Shown here: positions 1 to 6,313 of the stretch, piece by piece
How positions within the stretch are numbered: the first letter of the stretch is position 1
How the letters are laid out: the number at the start of each line of letters is the position of its first letter
Assembly: GCA_963803025.1 (NCBI GenBank)
Contig: CAWDKZ010000006.1
Span: 1 to 6,313 of the forward strand
DNA length: 6,313 nt
Reading direction: 5' to 3'
From: Bog-793 sp963803025
Lineage (GTDB): Bacteria; Actinomycetota; Acidimicrobiia; Acidimicrobiales; Bog-793
Program-made: the position numbers and the translations under genes
Notes under the pieces: model-generated
Seen by the model: the letters and a program-made list of their open reading frames with translations, nothing else
The model's database searches: none
Told to the model about the DNA's origin: nothing

Positions 1-2
1 CG

Positions 3-320
3 TCGGCTTCGGTCGTCCAGGTCGTCGTCGCCAGGGTTGTGCCGAACGAGACCGATACCGTTCGTCCGTTGCTCGTCGCGTTCGGCTCGCAGGCGAGCCT
101 GCGGATCCACCTGTATGGCCGGCGCGGCCTTGTTTCCGGGAAGATCAAGGTCAAGTTCGGCGGCACGGCAATATGCACGGCGACACTCGTGCGCGGCCGC
201 GCGAACTGCGCGGTGGATTCATCAAAGCTCGGACATGGCAAGAACACCCTTGTCGTCGTTTACAACGGCCATGGCCTGTACCTGCCCTCGAGTAGGTCCG
301 TCGTCGTCAACGTGAACTGA
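3..320 (+). CDS. C-terminal fragment of a secreted protein with tandem bacterial Ig-like (Big_3-type) repeats
   Basis: The frame is open from the left edge and ends at TGA 318-320, giving about 105 residues with the N-terminus missing. The final ~90 residues follow the pattern of the bacterial Ig-like group 3 repeat: a G-K-I-K-V-K-F strand, then TAICTATL, RANCAV, and a closing run NTLVVVYNGHGLYLPSS followed by SVVVNVN. The two cysteines (AIC and ANC) sit on neighbouring strands, as in many actinobacterial versions, and could form a disulfide. The first residues (SASVVQVVVA) resemble the last strand of a preceding repeat, so at least two domains probably lay in tandem. Such proteins are usually exported and act as surface adhesive or spacer modules; export itself cannot be seen because the signal peptide is outside the window. 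A GTG at 39 could be read as a start, but it would cut off the preceding strand, so I treat the gene as partial. Confidence 0.75.
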   Translation, partial: SASVVQVVVARVVPNETDTVRPLLVAFGSQASLRIHLYGRRGLVSGKIKVKFGGTAICTATLVRGRANCAVDSSKLGHGKNTLVVVYNGHGLYLPSSRSVVVNVN

Positions 321-1248
321 TCGAATGACGTCAACGCTCTTGATCTGAGTAGCAGTTACCCGGCGGGGCACGCGGGGTCATCTTCACGCATGTGATGCGG
401 TGGCATCCTGGCGGAACGCTGGGATAGCGCAGATCGCGCGATCGGTTCTGGTAGACGATCATCGGGTGCCACACCGGCGTGCGTGCAGACGGACGGTCCG
501 TTGCACTTTCGGCCGACCGACCAGCTACATCGCACGCGTTTCCCATGATGCTGAGCACAGCCGAAGGTCTGGGTGTGCCAGATCGTCGGGACTGCAGCGC
601 TCCGGAGCGATGTTCTCGTCGGGATCCGGCATCTCGAGGGTGGGGTCGTCGTCTGCCTTGCCGCCGCCTCGTGCCTTGCATGAGCAGCGCGCGGTTCGGT
701 ACGTCATTTGTCGTCAGCCGAGTGGATCTCGACGTCTCGGTCGCGACGATCAAGAATGGGAGCGGCGGCCGGACCTTCGCCGGCTAGCTGGCTTAGGCGC
801 TGAATGCACCGTCGGGAGGTGCCGATCTTGAATTACGCGGTGTCGAGGGCCGTCGGCGCGGTCGGCCATTCACGCCACCCGAAGTCGTTGGCGAGTGAGC
901 GATAAGTGAACCTCGACGACGACGATCGAGTCGGCAACGCGGCGACAGGTATCCACCGCTTCATCTTGCCGACCGCTGCGCTGTCTCGAGATCTGGTGGG
1001 AGGCCGAGATCGTGGCGCGCCAGGGGGGATCTCCGGCGACGGCCGCGTTCACGTCGTTGTCGCGCGTGACTGCGTCACGGCAACCTCTGGCAACCTCAGC
1101 TCCTTTCTCGCCGCTTTGCTCGCCAGCCTCCCTTCGGCTGATCGAATCGAACTTACTGTCGCGAGGGAAGACGAGAAGGTGGCGCGGGCACGCTCCGCGT
1201 CCGACAACACCTGCCTGGGCTGCCCGTGAGGTGCTCCCGTAAAGAGCC
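321..1248. other. Gene-poor stretch without a supportable gene
   Basis: No reading frame here gives a recognisable protein family. The longer open frames on both strands are Arg/Ser/Pro-rich and have no clear ribosome-binding site. A plus-strand frame at 906-1229 (107 codons, GTG start) has only moderately G/C-ending codons, by hand count roughly 70 per cent, and no family I recognise. I saw no tRNA, rRNA, direct-repeat array or insertion-sequence ends. The A+T content is higher than in the genes to the right, which fits non-coding or decayed DNA. Confidence 0.5.
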
Positions 1249-1572
1249 GATCCCACCGACGGCGCTGTCGTCGCCAAGGTCTCGATCGCGCCGATCGCCT
1301 TCGTGTAGCTGCCCGCTCCCGACGACGCGGGCCGGGAGGCTCTCGTCGACGGACGCCCGGTCACCAGCGAGATCGTGATGTTCGAGCTCACCGAGGCACC
1401 TATCGAACTGGGCGTGCGCGCCGCGAGCTTCACCGACCGGGTCGTCGCGGACCGTTCGCCGCGGCTCTTGCCTGTCAGCGCGGTGCTCGGCGAGCCGAAC
1501 CTCGCCGAACGTCGCCGGAGAACTCGTCGCGTCCAGAGAGCGTCGTGCCGTCGTGGCCATGCTGCGCGGTAG
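1249..1572 (+). pseudogene. Probable remnant of an unidentified coding gene, interrupted by an in-frame TAG
   Basis: One plus-strand frame from 1249 reads as protein-like sequence, with TAA at 1240-1242 just upstream and TAG at 1306-1308 inside it, then stays open to TAG 1570-1572. Between 1249 and about 1500 roughly 85 per cent of codons end in G or C by hand count, much more coding-like than the surrounding DNA. The translation runs from GAVVAKVSIAPIAFV, stop, LPAPDDAGREALVDGRPV, then EIVMFELTEAPIELGVRAAS and on to LLPVSAVLGEPN. The stop could be a TGG tryptophan codon changed to TAG, but this is inference. After about 1500 the frame turns Arg-rich and non-coding-like, and the frame of the next gene begins to look coding, so a deletion or frameshift may lie there. 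A short intact gene starting at the GTG at 1375 (65 codons), overlapping the next gene by 20 bases, is the alternative. I do not recognise the family. Confidence 0.35.
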
Positions 1573-3217
1573 GAAGCTCCTCGCTGCGAGGGTCTTCGGG
1601 CTTGTCGCCGGCGGCGTCGCGAGCCTCATCGGCCTCGTGGCTCTTCTCTACTTCACGTCGGCCCACTTCCAGGCGGGCACGTCGGACGAAGCGACCGTGA
1701 TCCTCGAGGGTCAGGCCATCGCCCACGGGCGGGTTCTCCTCGAGGGTTGGAATCTCACCTCCGCGTCGTATTGGACGAGCAACGCCGTGTTCGACGGGGT
1801 CGCCATCCTCGTCAGCGGCCTTCGGGCGGCGCTGTTGTACGCCACACCTGCTGTCGCAGGCGCCCTTGCCGTCGCCGTCGGGTTGCTCCTCGCTCGTGAG
1901 GGTCGCCGCGGTTGGCCGGGTCTTGCCGGAGGGGTGGCCGTGGTTGCCCTTCTCGCTTTTGCCACGCCAGCCTTGGGCTTCCTCTTTGTCGGCCGTGGTT
2001 TCCACGTCAGCACGGCGGTGTATGCGCTCTTGGCGTTCCTCGCCCTGAGACGAGCCAGGTTCGGCTGGGGATGGGCCCTGGCGGTTCTCCTGCTCACCGC
2101 CGGAATACTTGGCGATCTTTTGATGGTTGCCTACGGGGTGATTCCGCTGCTGCTCGCCGGCCTCGTGGCGACGTGGCGCGAGAGAAAACTGCTGGCCGGC
2201 ATGGTGGAACTCACGGCCGCGGCGGCGAGCGTCGTGCTCGCCCGCGTCGCGCACCTTGTTTTCGTTTCGATCGGGACCTTCACGACGGCACCCGCGCGAC
2301 GTGTTGCTCGCTTCAGCCAGATGGTGACGAACCTGGGGCACGCGCCCGTCTACGCAGCAAGCCTCCTCGGCCTGACGAACGTCGTTGTGAACAGTCGCGG
2401 AGTACCTGCCCAGTTGGGGCACATGCAGGGCTTTGACATTGCCAATGCCATCGGCGCGCTCTGTGTGCTCGCTTGCTTTGTCGTCGCGCTCGTGAGCCTC
2501 GTCGCGGCACTCGTTCGCAGACGCCCGCAAGGTCGCGTTGGAGACGGTGAGCCCGCCCTGTGGCGCCTCGACAACATCCTCGTCTTCGCCGTGATCTGCT
2601 CGGCGGCGCCCTTCGTCCTGTTGGCGGGACCCAACGGCGAGGGAATCCGCTATCTCACGGCGAGCGTCGTGTTCGCGGTCGTCCTTGCCGGTCGCGTGAT
2701 CGCTCGGGTCTGGCCGAAACCGGGAAGCGGCAGATCCGTTCGAGCGTTCGCGTTGGCGGGCACGGTGCTGGCGCTCGGTTTGGTCGCCAGTTTTGGATAC
2801 GCGATGTCCGGTCCGCAGATGTCCAATTCGGCCACGCAGCTTGCTGCCTGGCTCGAGACTCACGACCTCCACGAGGGAATCGGCGGCTACTGGGTCGCCA
2901 GCATCACGACTGTCGAGAGTGGCGGTGATGTTGCGGTGCGGCCCGTGGAGACCGGGTGCGGCGGTCAGATCGAGCGCGCGCGGGACCTGACGAGCAGCGA
3001 CTGGTACGAAGGCAAGAAGTTCCAGTTCCTCGTGTACGGGGCACCGAGCGGCTACCGGGGCATTCGAGGCGCGACGACGACGTGGGGGAGCCCCAAGCAC
3101 GTCTACGTGGTCGGGCGGTACCGGGTCCTCGTCTGGAACCACGAGGTGGGCGTGGCTGCTTCCTCACCCAGATCCCATGGACGAACTAAGTGTCGCGAAC
3201 ATGGCGGCCCTGCTTGA
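1553..3217 (+). CDS. Multi-spanning membrane protein, GT-C-type glycosyltransferase-like (554 aa)
   Basis: This is an integral membrane protein with about 11-12 hydrophobic segments (roughly residues 14-36, 84-112, 122-145, 150-165, 173-207, 216-238, 262-276, 295-322, 340-360, 366-386, 397-416). The first outside loop carries an acidic pair in TSDEATVILEGQAIAHG (Asp45-Glu46), the position where GT39/GT-C enzymes place a catalytic or metal-binding acid. After the last helix, residues ~420-530 form an extracytoplasmic domain with AAWLETHDL, GGYWVASITTVESGG and a final HVYVVGRYRVLVWN strand, a layout I associate with actinobacterial envelope-glycan membrane proteins. The likely role, by family analogy, is transfer of a sugar from a polyprenyl-phosphate donor on the outer membrane face; donor and acceptor are unknown. 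The GTG at 1553 is chosen, with a weak purine run (AGAGAG, 1535-1540) upstream; ATG 1559 is an equally possible start two codons later. The last ~22 residues have non-coding-like codon use and may be an extension. A function as a polymerase or uncharacterised sugar-binding membrane protein cannot be excluded. Confidence 0.8.
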   Translation: MAMLRGRKLLAARVFGLVAGGVASLIGLVALLYFTSAHFQAGTSDEATVILEGQAIAHGRVLLEGWNLTSASYWTSNAVFDGVAILVSGLRAALLYATPAVAGALAVAVGLLLAREGRRGWPGLAGGVAVVALLAFATPALGFLFVGRGFHVSTAVYALLAFLALRRARFGWGWALAVLLLTAGILGDLLMVAYGVIPLLLAGLVATWRERKLLAGMVELTAAAASVVLARVAHLVFVSIGTFTTAPARRVARFSQMVTNLGHAPVYAASLLGLTNVVVNSRGVPAQLGHMQGFDIANAIGALCVLACFVVALVSLVAALVRRRPQGRVGDGEPALWRLDNILVFAVICSAAPFVLLAGPNGEGIRYLTASVVFAVVLAGRVIARVWPKPGSGRSVRAFALAGTVLALGLVASFGYAMSGPQMSNSATQLAAWLETHDLHEGIGGYWVASITTVESGGDVAVRPVETGCGGQIERARDLTSSDWYEGKKFQFLVYGAPSGYRGIRGATTTWGSPKHVYVVGRYRVLVWNHEVGVAASSPRSHGRTKCREHGGPA

Positions 3218-3272
3218 CGCGAGGTCTATCGTTGCTATCGACGATTGGGTGGAGCGGCGGATGGCGCCTTGA
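3177..3272 (+). CDS. Possible short or truncated ORF overlapping the end of the upstream membrane protein gene (31 aa)
   Basis: An ATG at 3177 opens a 31-codon frame ending at TGA 3270-3272. It overlaps the last 41 bases of the membrane protein gene in a different frame. The peptide begins MDELSVANMAALLDARSIVA and continues IDDWVERRMAP, a balanced, protein-like composition that contrasts with the Arg/Ser-rich tail of the overlapping gene. It could be the surviving start of a downstream operon gene cut short by rearrangement. There is no good ribosome-binding site and I recognise no family, so chance is a real possibility. Confidence 0.2.
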   Translation: MDELSVANMAALLDARSIVAIDDWVERRMAP

Positions 3273-3627
3273 GAGATTCGTCGTCGCCGAAACTTGGTGC
3301 TTCTAGTGGCCACCATGTGTCGCGTGCCTGCGGAGCTGAACTCGAGCACGACAGGTGGGCAGCCGGCTCCTGAGCACTACACCCCCGCCTTGGTCGATTC
3401 AAATCCCCGCGAGGGATCGTCGATGGCCGAGCCGGCATCGTCGTTCAGTCTGTTCTCCCCGGACGATGGCCGGAAGTTGGCTCATCCGCGAACCGAGTGC
3501 GCGGTTCGAGGGTTGTCGCGTCATCTCCCCGCGATGAACCGTTTCAGAGGATACGTTCCGGGATGCGATGACATCCGGTGGGAATGCGCGTGGATCTCGG
3601 ACTGGGCGCCGGGGTCGAGGCCCCTCC
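3273..3627. other. Intergenic region between the convergent membrane protein and GT2 genes
   Basis: This stretch separates two genes that point toward each other. An ATG frame at 3423 is open to 3740 but becomes a low-complexity Gly/Arg run where it lies antisense to the GT2 gene, so I regard its continuation as a shadow. No recognisable protein, RNA gene or repeat array was seen. An imperfect stem near the right end is listed separately. Confidence 0.5.
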
Positions 3628-3651
3628 CTACGCCGCCGCCTCGTGGAGGGG
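3621..3651 (-). terminator. Weak candidate hairpin around the GT2 stop codon
   Basis: CCCCTCC at 3621-3627 is perfectly complementary to GGAGGGG at 3645-3651, with a 17-base loop containing the GT2 stop codon (TAG on the minus strand, 3630-3628). High-GC bacteria often have stems without a T run, and none is present here. The position, straddling the stop rather than following it, is unusual, so this is only a candidate. Confidence 0.2.
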
Positions 3652-4392
3652 GGAGACGGCGAGGTAGGGGTAGTGGCGGACGCCGAGGCGCTGCAGGCGG
3701 TACTGGGCGGTCGTGCGGAGCACGCCGAGGCCGTAGGTGACGCTCCGGCGCAGGTCGATCGAGGACGAGTCCGCCGCGTACCGGGTCGGGCAGGAGAGCT
3801 CGCCGATCCGGGCGCCGGCGGCGATCGCCTGGGCGATGATCTGGTTGTCGAACACGAAGTCCTCGGAGTTGCGCTCGAAGGGCAGGGCGGCAAGGAGCTG
3901 CCGGCTGTAGGCGCGCAGCCCGGTGTGGTACTCGGAGAGCTTCTGGCGCAGGACGGCGTTCTCGACCAAGGTGAGGACGCGGTTGGCGACATACTTGTAG
4001 CGCGGCATGCCCTCGGCGACGGGGTTCTGCGCGAGGATCCGGGAGCCGAGGACGAAGTCGTACTGGCCGTAGGCGATCATCGCCGCCATCGCGGGCACGA
4101 GGCGCGGGGAGTACTGGTAGTCGGGGTGGACCATCACGACGATGTCGGCACCGAGGGCGAGCGCCAGGCGGTAGCACGACTTCTGGTTGCCGCCGTAGCC
4201 GCGCACCTCCTCGTGGCGGTGGACGGCGAGCCCGAGCGAGCGGGCGAGGCGAACCGTGTCGTCCGTGCTCGCGTCGTCGACGAGGACGAGCTCGTCGACG
4301 ACCTCGCGGTCGATCTCGCCGACGGTGCGGGCCAGCGTGCCCCCGGCGTTGTAGGCGGGTAGCACGATGGCGACGCGGCGGCCGTTGAGCAC
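3628..4392 (-). CDS. GT2 family glycosyltransferase, dolichyl/polyprenyl-phosphate sugar synthase-like (254 aa)
   Basis: A GT-A-fold inverting glycosyltransferase, seen from its ordered motifs: PAYN (12-15) at the first strand, LVDDAS (37-42) for the nucleotide, GYGGNQKS (65-72), HPDYQY (89-94) in place of the DXD metal site, GSRIL (116-120), EYHTGLR (154-160) and NSEDFVFDNQ (175-184), where the acidic ED is expected to hold the catalytic base. Members of this branch transfer a sugar from a nucleotide donor, commonly to a polyprenyl phosphate or a growing lipid-linked glycan at the inner face of the membrane. There is no membrane segment, and the length fits a single catalytic domain. The start is GTG at 4392-4390, placed just before the first beta strand (RRVAIVLPAYN). 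The same frame stays open upstream to 5820, but that extension is a low-complexity Glu/Gly/Arg-rich shadow of the opposite gene. No clear ribosome-binding site precedes the GTG. It is divergent from the membrane protein gene at 4399 and may feed it with lipid-linked sugar; that pairing is inference, and the donor sugar is unknown. Confidence 0.9.
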   Translation of the reverse strand: MLNGRRVAIVLPAYNAGGTLARTVGEIDREVVDELVLVDDASTDDTVRLARSLGLAVHRHEEVRGYGGNQKSCYRLALALGADIVVMVHPDYQYSPRLVPAMAAMIAYGQYDFVLGSRILAQNPVAEGMPRYKYVANRVLTLVENAVLRQKLSEYHTGLRAYSRQLLAALPFERNSEDFVFDNQIIAQAIAAGARIGELSCPTRYAADSSSIDLRRSVTYGLGVLRTTAQYRLQRLGVRHYPYLAVSPLHEAAA

Positions 4393-4398
4393 CGGGCG

Positions 4399-6282
4399 AT
4401 GGTAACCGCCGCCGGGGCCCGGATCCTGCGGTGCTGGCGGCGTTCGTGGCGGCGGGTCGCCGAGGCGCTCGCCCTCGTCGCCTCGCCGGGCGTCGCCTAC
4501 GTCGTCCTCCGCCTGCGGGGGATGGCGCCGGTGCAGCTGCCGGACCCGAGCATGCACACGACCTTCGTCGTCGACCCCCGCGACATCTTCACCCGCTACG
4601 CCGCCGTCTTCGCCCCGACCGCCCGGATGCGGGAGGCGGCCCGGGTCGGCTTCCTCGTGCCGGCGCGCACCGCCTACCTCGCCTTCGGGGCGGTCGGGGG
4701 GTTCTTCACCCTCCGCTACCTGCTCGCCCTGGTCGCGGTCGTGCCCCTCTACGTCCTTCTTGCCCGGACCCACGGCCGCTGGGCGGGCTGGGTCGGCGTC
4801 GCCGTCGTCCTCTCGAGCCCGGTCTTCGTCACGGCCTGGGGGACGGACTACCCGGACTCGGCGGCGATCTCCTACCTCACCGGGGCGCTCTGCGCCCTCG
4901 CCCTGCCGGCGCCGCCGCGCCGCCGGCCCTTCTGGCTCGCCACAGCCGCCGGGCTTTTCACCCTCGCGGTCTGGTCCCACGGCGCCGCGGTGCCCCTCGG
5001 GGCGGCGGCCCTTCTCGCCTACGCCGTCGTGCGGGCGAGGCGCGCCCGGGACCATCTCCTCCGCGACGCCGCGACCCTCCTCGGCGCGGCGCTCCTCGTC
5101 ACCGGCCTGCTCATGGTGTGCTCCGGCCTGCTCCTCGGCCAGACGAACTTCCTCACCCCGACCTGGGAGGCCGCCTTCTACCTCGCCACCCCCGCCCAGG
5201 AGGCCCTCTGGCACTCCGACAACTGGCGCTGGGTGCTCGACGACCCCTACCTCCTCGTCCCCCCGGCCGCGCTCCTCGCCTTCGCCGTCGTCTCTTCCCG
5301 GCGGGGCAGGGGCCTCGGGACCCCGCAGGCCTTCCTCGGTCTCGCCGCGCTCCTCGCCTGCGGGGTCGCGGCCGCGCTCCAGTTCGCCGGCCGGGTGCAG
5401 ATGCTCGAGGTGCACTACTTCTCCTCGCTCCTCTGGTCCTTCGTCGCCGTGCTCCTCTCGCTCACCCTCGCCGAGCTCGCCGCCCCCTTCGTCGCCGCGG
5501 CGCGCCGCGCCGGGCGCTCCCGCGCCGCCTGGGCGGCGGCGGTGCGAGGCGCCCTGCCGGCCCTCCTCGTCGTCGGCGTCGCCCTCGCCTACGAGGCGGA
5601 CCCCCACGTGCCGCAGATGCGGCTCGACTCCTGGGGCTGGGCGGTCGCCGGGATCGCCGTCGGCGCGACCCTCGTCTGGCGCCTCGGCGGACTCGTAGCG
5701 CGGCACCCGTCTTTCTCGCGCCGGGCGGGTCTGTTCCGTGACGCCGGCCTCGCCGTGGCTGTCGTCCTCGCCGGGGCGCTGCTCATCCTCACGGTGGCGC
5801 CGGTGGTGGTGAACCCGCATCTCTCAGGTGTGGCGCTGGACGACGTTCCGCCCGCATACGCACACGCGCTCGGCGGGAGCGACTCGGCCTATGTTCACAA
5901 GTACCAGGTCACCTGCGAGCTGCCGGGCTTCGTCGGCCACGCCGCCTACGCCGGCGAGCAACTGCTCATGTGGTGGCCAGAGAAAGAGCTCAACGCGCTG
6001 GTCGAGCCCGCCGGCATGTTCCATTCCAATTTTGATGCGGTCACCGGTCCCTTTCCCAACCTCGTCCCCTCCGCCAAGGAGAACATCGAACGGCGGCAAC
6101 CCGCCGAGGTGCTCCTCATGAGCCTGAACGGCCTTCACTTTTCCCGGGCGGTGTGGTGGCTGACGCCTTTCGCGCCCCACGTCGTCAAGAAGGCGGTGCT
6201 CGCCGACGGCGCGGTCCACCTGCACGTCTGGCTCGTCGATCTCGGCCGCTACCTTCGCCCCCCGAAGGCTGGTCGGCGATGA
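4399..6282 (+). CDS. Large multi-spanning membrane protein, putative GT-C-type glycosyltransferase with C-terminal extracytoplasmic domain (627 aa)
   Basis: The N-terminus has a positively charged stretch (residues 9-19) and a first helix (about 22-38), followed by an outside loop with PDPSMHTTFVVDPRDIFTRY (48-67), whose acidic residues sit where GT-C enzymes keep their catalytic acid. Further helices lie at roughly 90-122, 128-147, 155-170, 178-209, 224-247, 284-299, 309-328, 340-365, 382-398, 412-428 and 448-470. A conserved-looking loop AWGTDYPDSAA (146-156) lies outside. From ~475 on, a soluble, Trp-rich domain follows, with CELPGFVGHAAYAGEQ, MWWPEKELNALVEP and LHVWLVDLGRYLRP. The architecture matches the first membrane protein (helix bundle then outside domain), but the two sequences are not evidently paralogous. 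The likely role is sugar transfer from polyprenyl phosphate to an envelope glycan; substrate unknown. The ATG at 4399 is the only start that keeps the first helix (next Met is residue 42). Codons of residues 1 to about 430 are extremely C-ending; the C-terminal domain is markedly less so. It overlaps the next gene by ATGA. Confidence 0.8.
   Translation: MVTAAGARILRCWRRSWRRVAEALALVASPGVAYVVLRLRGMAPVQLPDPSMHTTFVVDPRDIFTRYAAVFAPTARMREAARVGFLVPARTAYLAFGAVGGFFTLRYLLALVAVVPLYVLLARTHGRWAGWVGVAVVLSSPVFVTAWGTDYPDSAAISYLTGALCALALPAPPRRRPFWLATAAGLFTLAVWSHGAAVPLGAAALLAYAVVRARRARDHLLRDAATLLGAALLVTGLLMVCSGLLLGQTNFLTPTWEAAFYLATPAQEALWHSDNWRWVLDDPYLLVPPAALLAFAVVSSRRGRGLGTPQAFLGLAALLACGVAAALQFAGRVQMLEVHYFSSLLWSFVAVLLSLTLAELAAPFVAAARRAGRSRAAWAAAVRGALPALLVVGVALAYEADPHVPQMRLDSWGWAVAGIAVGATLVWRLGGLVARHPSFSRRAGLFRDAGLAVAVVLAGALLILTVAPVVVNPHLSGVALDDVPPAYAHALGGSDSAYVHKYQVTCELPGFVGHAAYAGEQLLMWWPEKELNALVEPAGMFHSNFDAVTGPFPNLVPSAKENIERRQPAEVLLMSLNGLHFSRAVWWLTPFAPHVVKKAVLADGAVHLHVWLVDLGRYLRPPKAGRR
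6264..6268 (+). promoter_or_regulatory. Ribosome-binding site for the gene starting at 6279
   Basis: GAAGG lies 10 bases upstream of the ATG at 6279, inside the last codons of the membrane protein gene. It supports that ATG as a real start and fits translation coupled to the upstream gene. Confidence 0.5.
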
Positions 6283-6313
6283 AGTTGCTGATAGCTGCCG
6301 AGGTGTCGGTTCG
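6279..6313 (+). CDS. N-terminal start of the next operon gene, truncated by the window edge
   Basis: ATG at 6279 overlaps the TGA of the upstream membrane protein (ATGA), the classic layout of co-transcribed, translationally coupled genes in actinobacteria. A GAAGG motif stands at a suitable distance. Only MKLLIAAEVSV can be read, which has the hydrophobic start of a beta strand or a membrane-near segment; this is too little to assign a family. A role in the same glycan pathway is expected from position alone. Confidence 0.6.
   Translation, partial: MKLLIAAEVSV

Noticed and set aside
559..671. A peptide containing PKVWVCQIVGTAA, slightly reminiscent of secreted actinobacterial Cys-containing motifs.
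   Set aside because: The resemblance is limited to a few residues, the frame ends soon after, and no further conserved residues follow.
779..792. Imperfect palindrome GCCGGCTAGCTGGC as a possible operator or attachment site.
   Set aside because: It is short, mismatched and isolated, with no gene start nearby and no second copy seen.
870..1433. A 187-codon minus-strand frame over the gene-poor region.
   Set aside because: No recognisable domain, Ser/Arg-rich composition, and it lies antisense to the stretch whose plus-strand frame has the more coding-like codon use.
1475..3142. A 555-codon minus-strand open frame antisense to the first membrane protein.
   Set aside because: Its composition is highly charged and repetitive, with no domain or hydrophobic pattern, as expected for a shadow frame; the plus-strand frame shows clear helices.
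4431..5741. A 436-codon plus-strand frame inside the 627-aa gene.
   Set aside because: It is an Arg/Pro/Gly-rich frame-shifted reading of the membrane protein, without any plausible domain.
4393..5820. The GT2 frame stays open on the minus strand for a further 476 codons upstream, suggesting a 730-aa fusion protein.
   Set aside because: The extension is Glu/Gly/Arg/Pro-rich low-complexity sequence lying antisense to a well-supported membrane protein. Extreme third-position GC removes stop codons from the antisense frame, and the GT2 domain begins cleanly after GTG 4392.

Overview
This 6.3 kb window is very GC-rich, uses GTG and ATG starts, and has coding frames dominated by C- or G-ending codons such as CTC, GTC and GCC. 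That suggests a high-GC actinobacterium, possibly of the Acidimicrobiia type. The lineage is inferred from composition and the style of the membrane proteins; the window has no marker gene. The recognisable content is cell-envelope glycan biology: one secreted Ig-like protein tail, two multi-spanning membrane proteins that look like GT-C glycosyltransferases, one cytoplasmic GT2 glycosyltransferase, and the start of another gene.

Layout: the left edge carries the last ~105 codons of a protein with tandem bacterial Ig-like repeats (+). About 1.2 kb follows with no convincing intact gene. Its right part (about 1249-1572) reads like a decayed coding frame broken by a TAG at 1306. The first membrane glycosyltransferase-like gene (1553-3217, +) comes next, then ~410 bp with no convincing gene except a possible 31-codon ORF overlapping the end of that gene. 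The GT2 gene (3628-4392) is on the minus strand. Only six bases from its start, the second membrane protein (4399-6282) begins on the plus strand. It is coupled through an ATGA overlap to a gene that runs off the right edge (6279 onward).

Inferred working model: GT2 enzymes of this type make nucleotide-sugar-dependent transfers, often to a polyprenyl-phosphate carrier. GT-C proteins use polyprenyl-phosphate sugars on the outer face of the membrane. The genes together could therefore build and export-couple a surface polysaccharide or protein glycan. No substrate can be read from the sequence.

The block from about 3.6 to 5.7 kb is visibly more GC-rich and more C-ending in codon use than the flanks, so the locus may be a mosaic. 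I saw no CRISPR array, RNA gene, insertion sequence or clearly new defence-type system. The window looks like a variable envelope-glycan locus with remnants rather than an unprecedented system.
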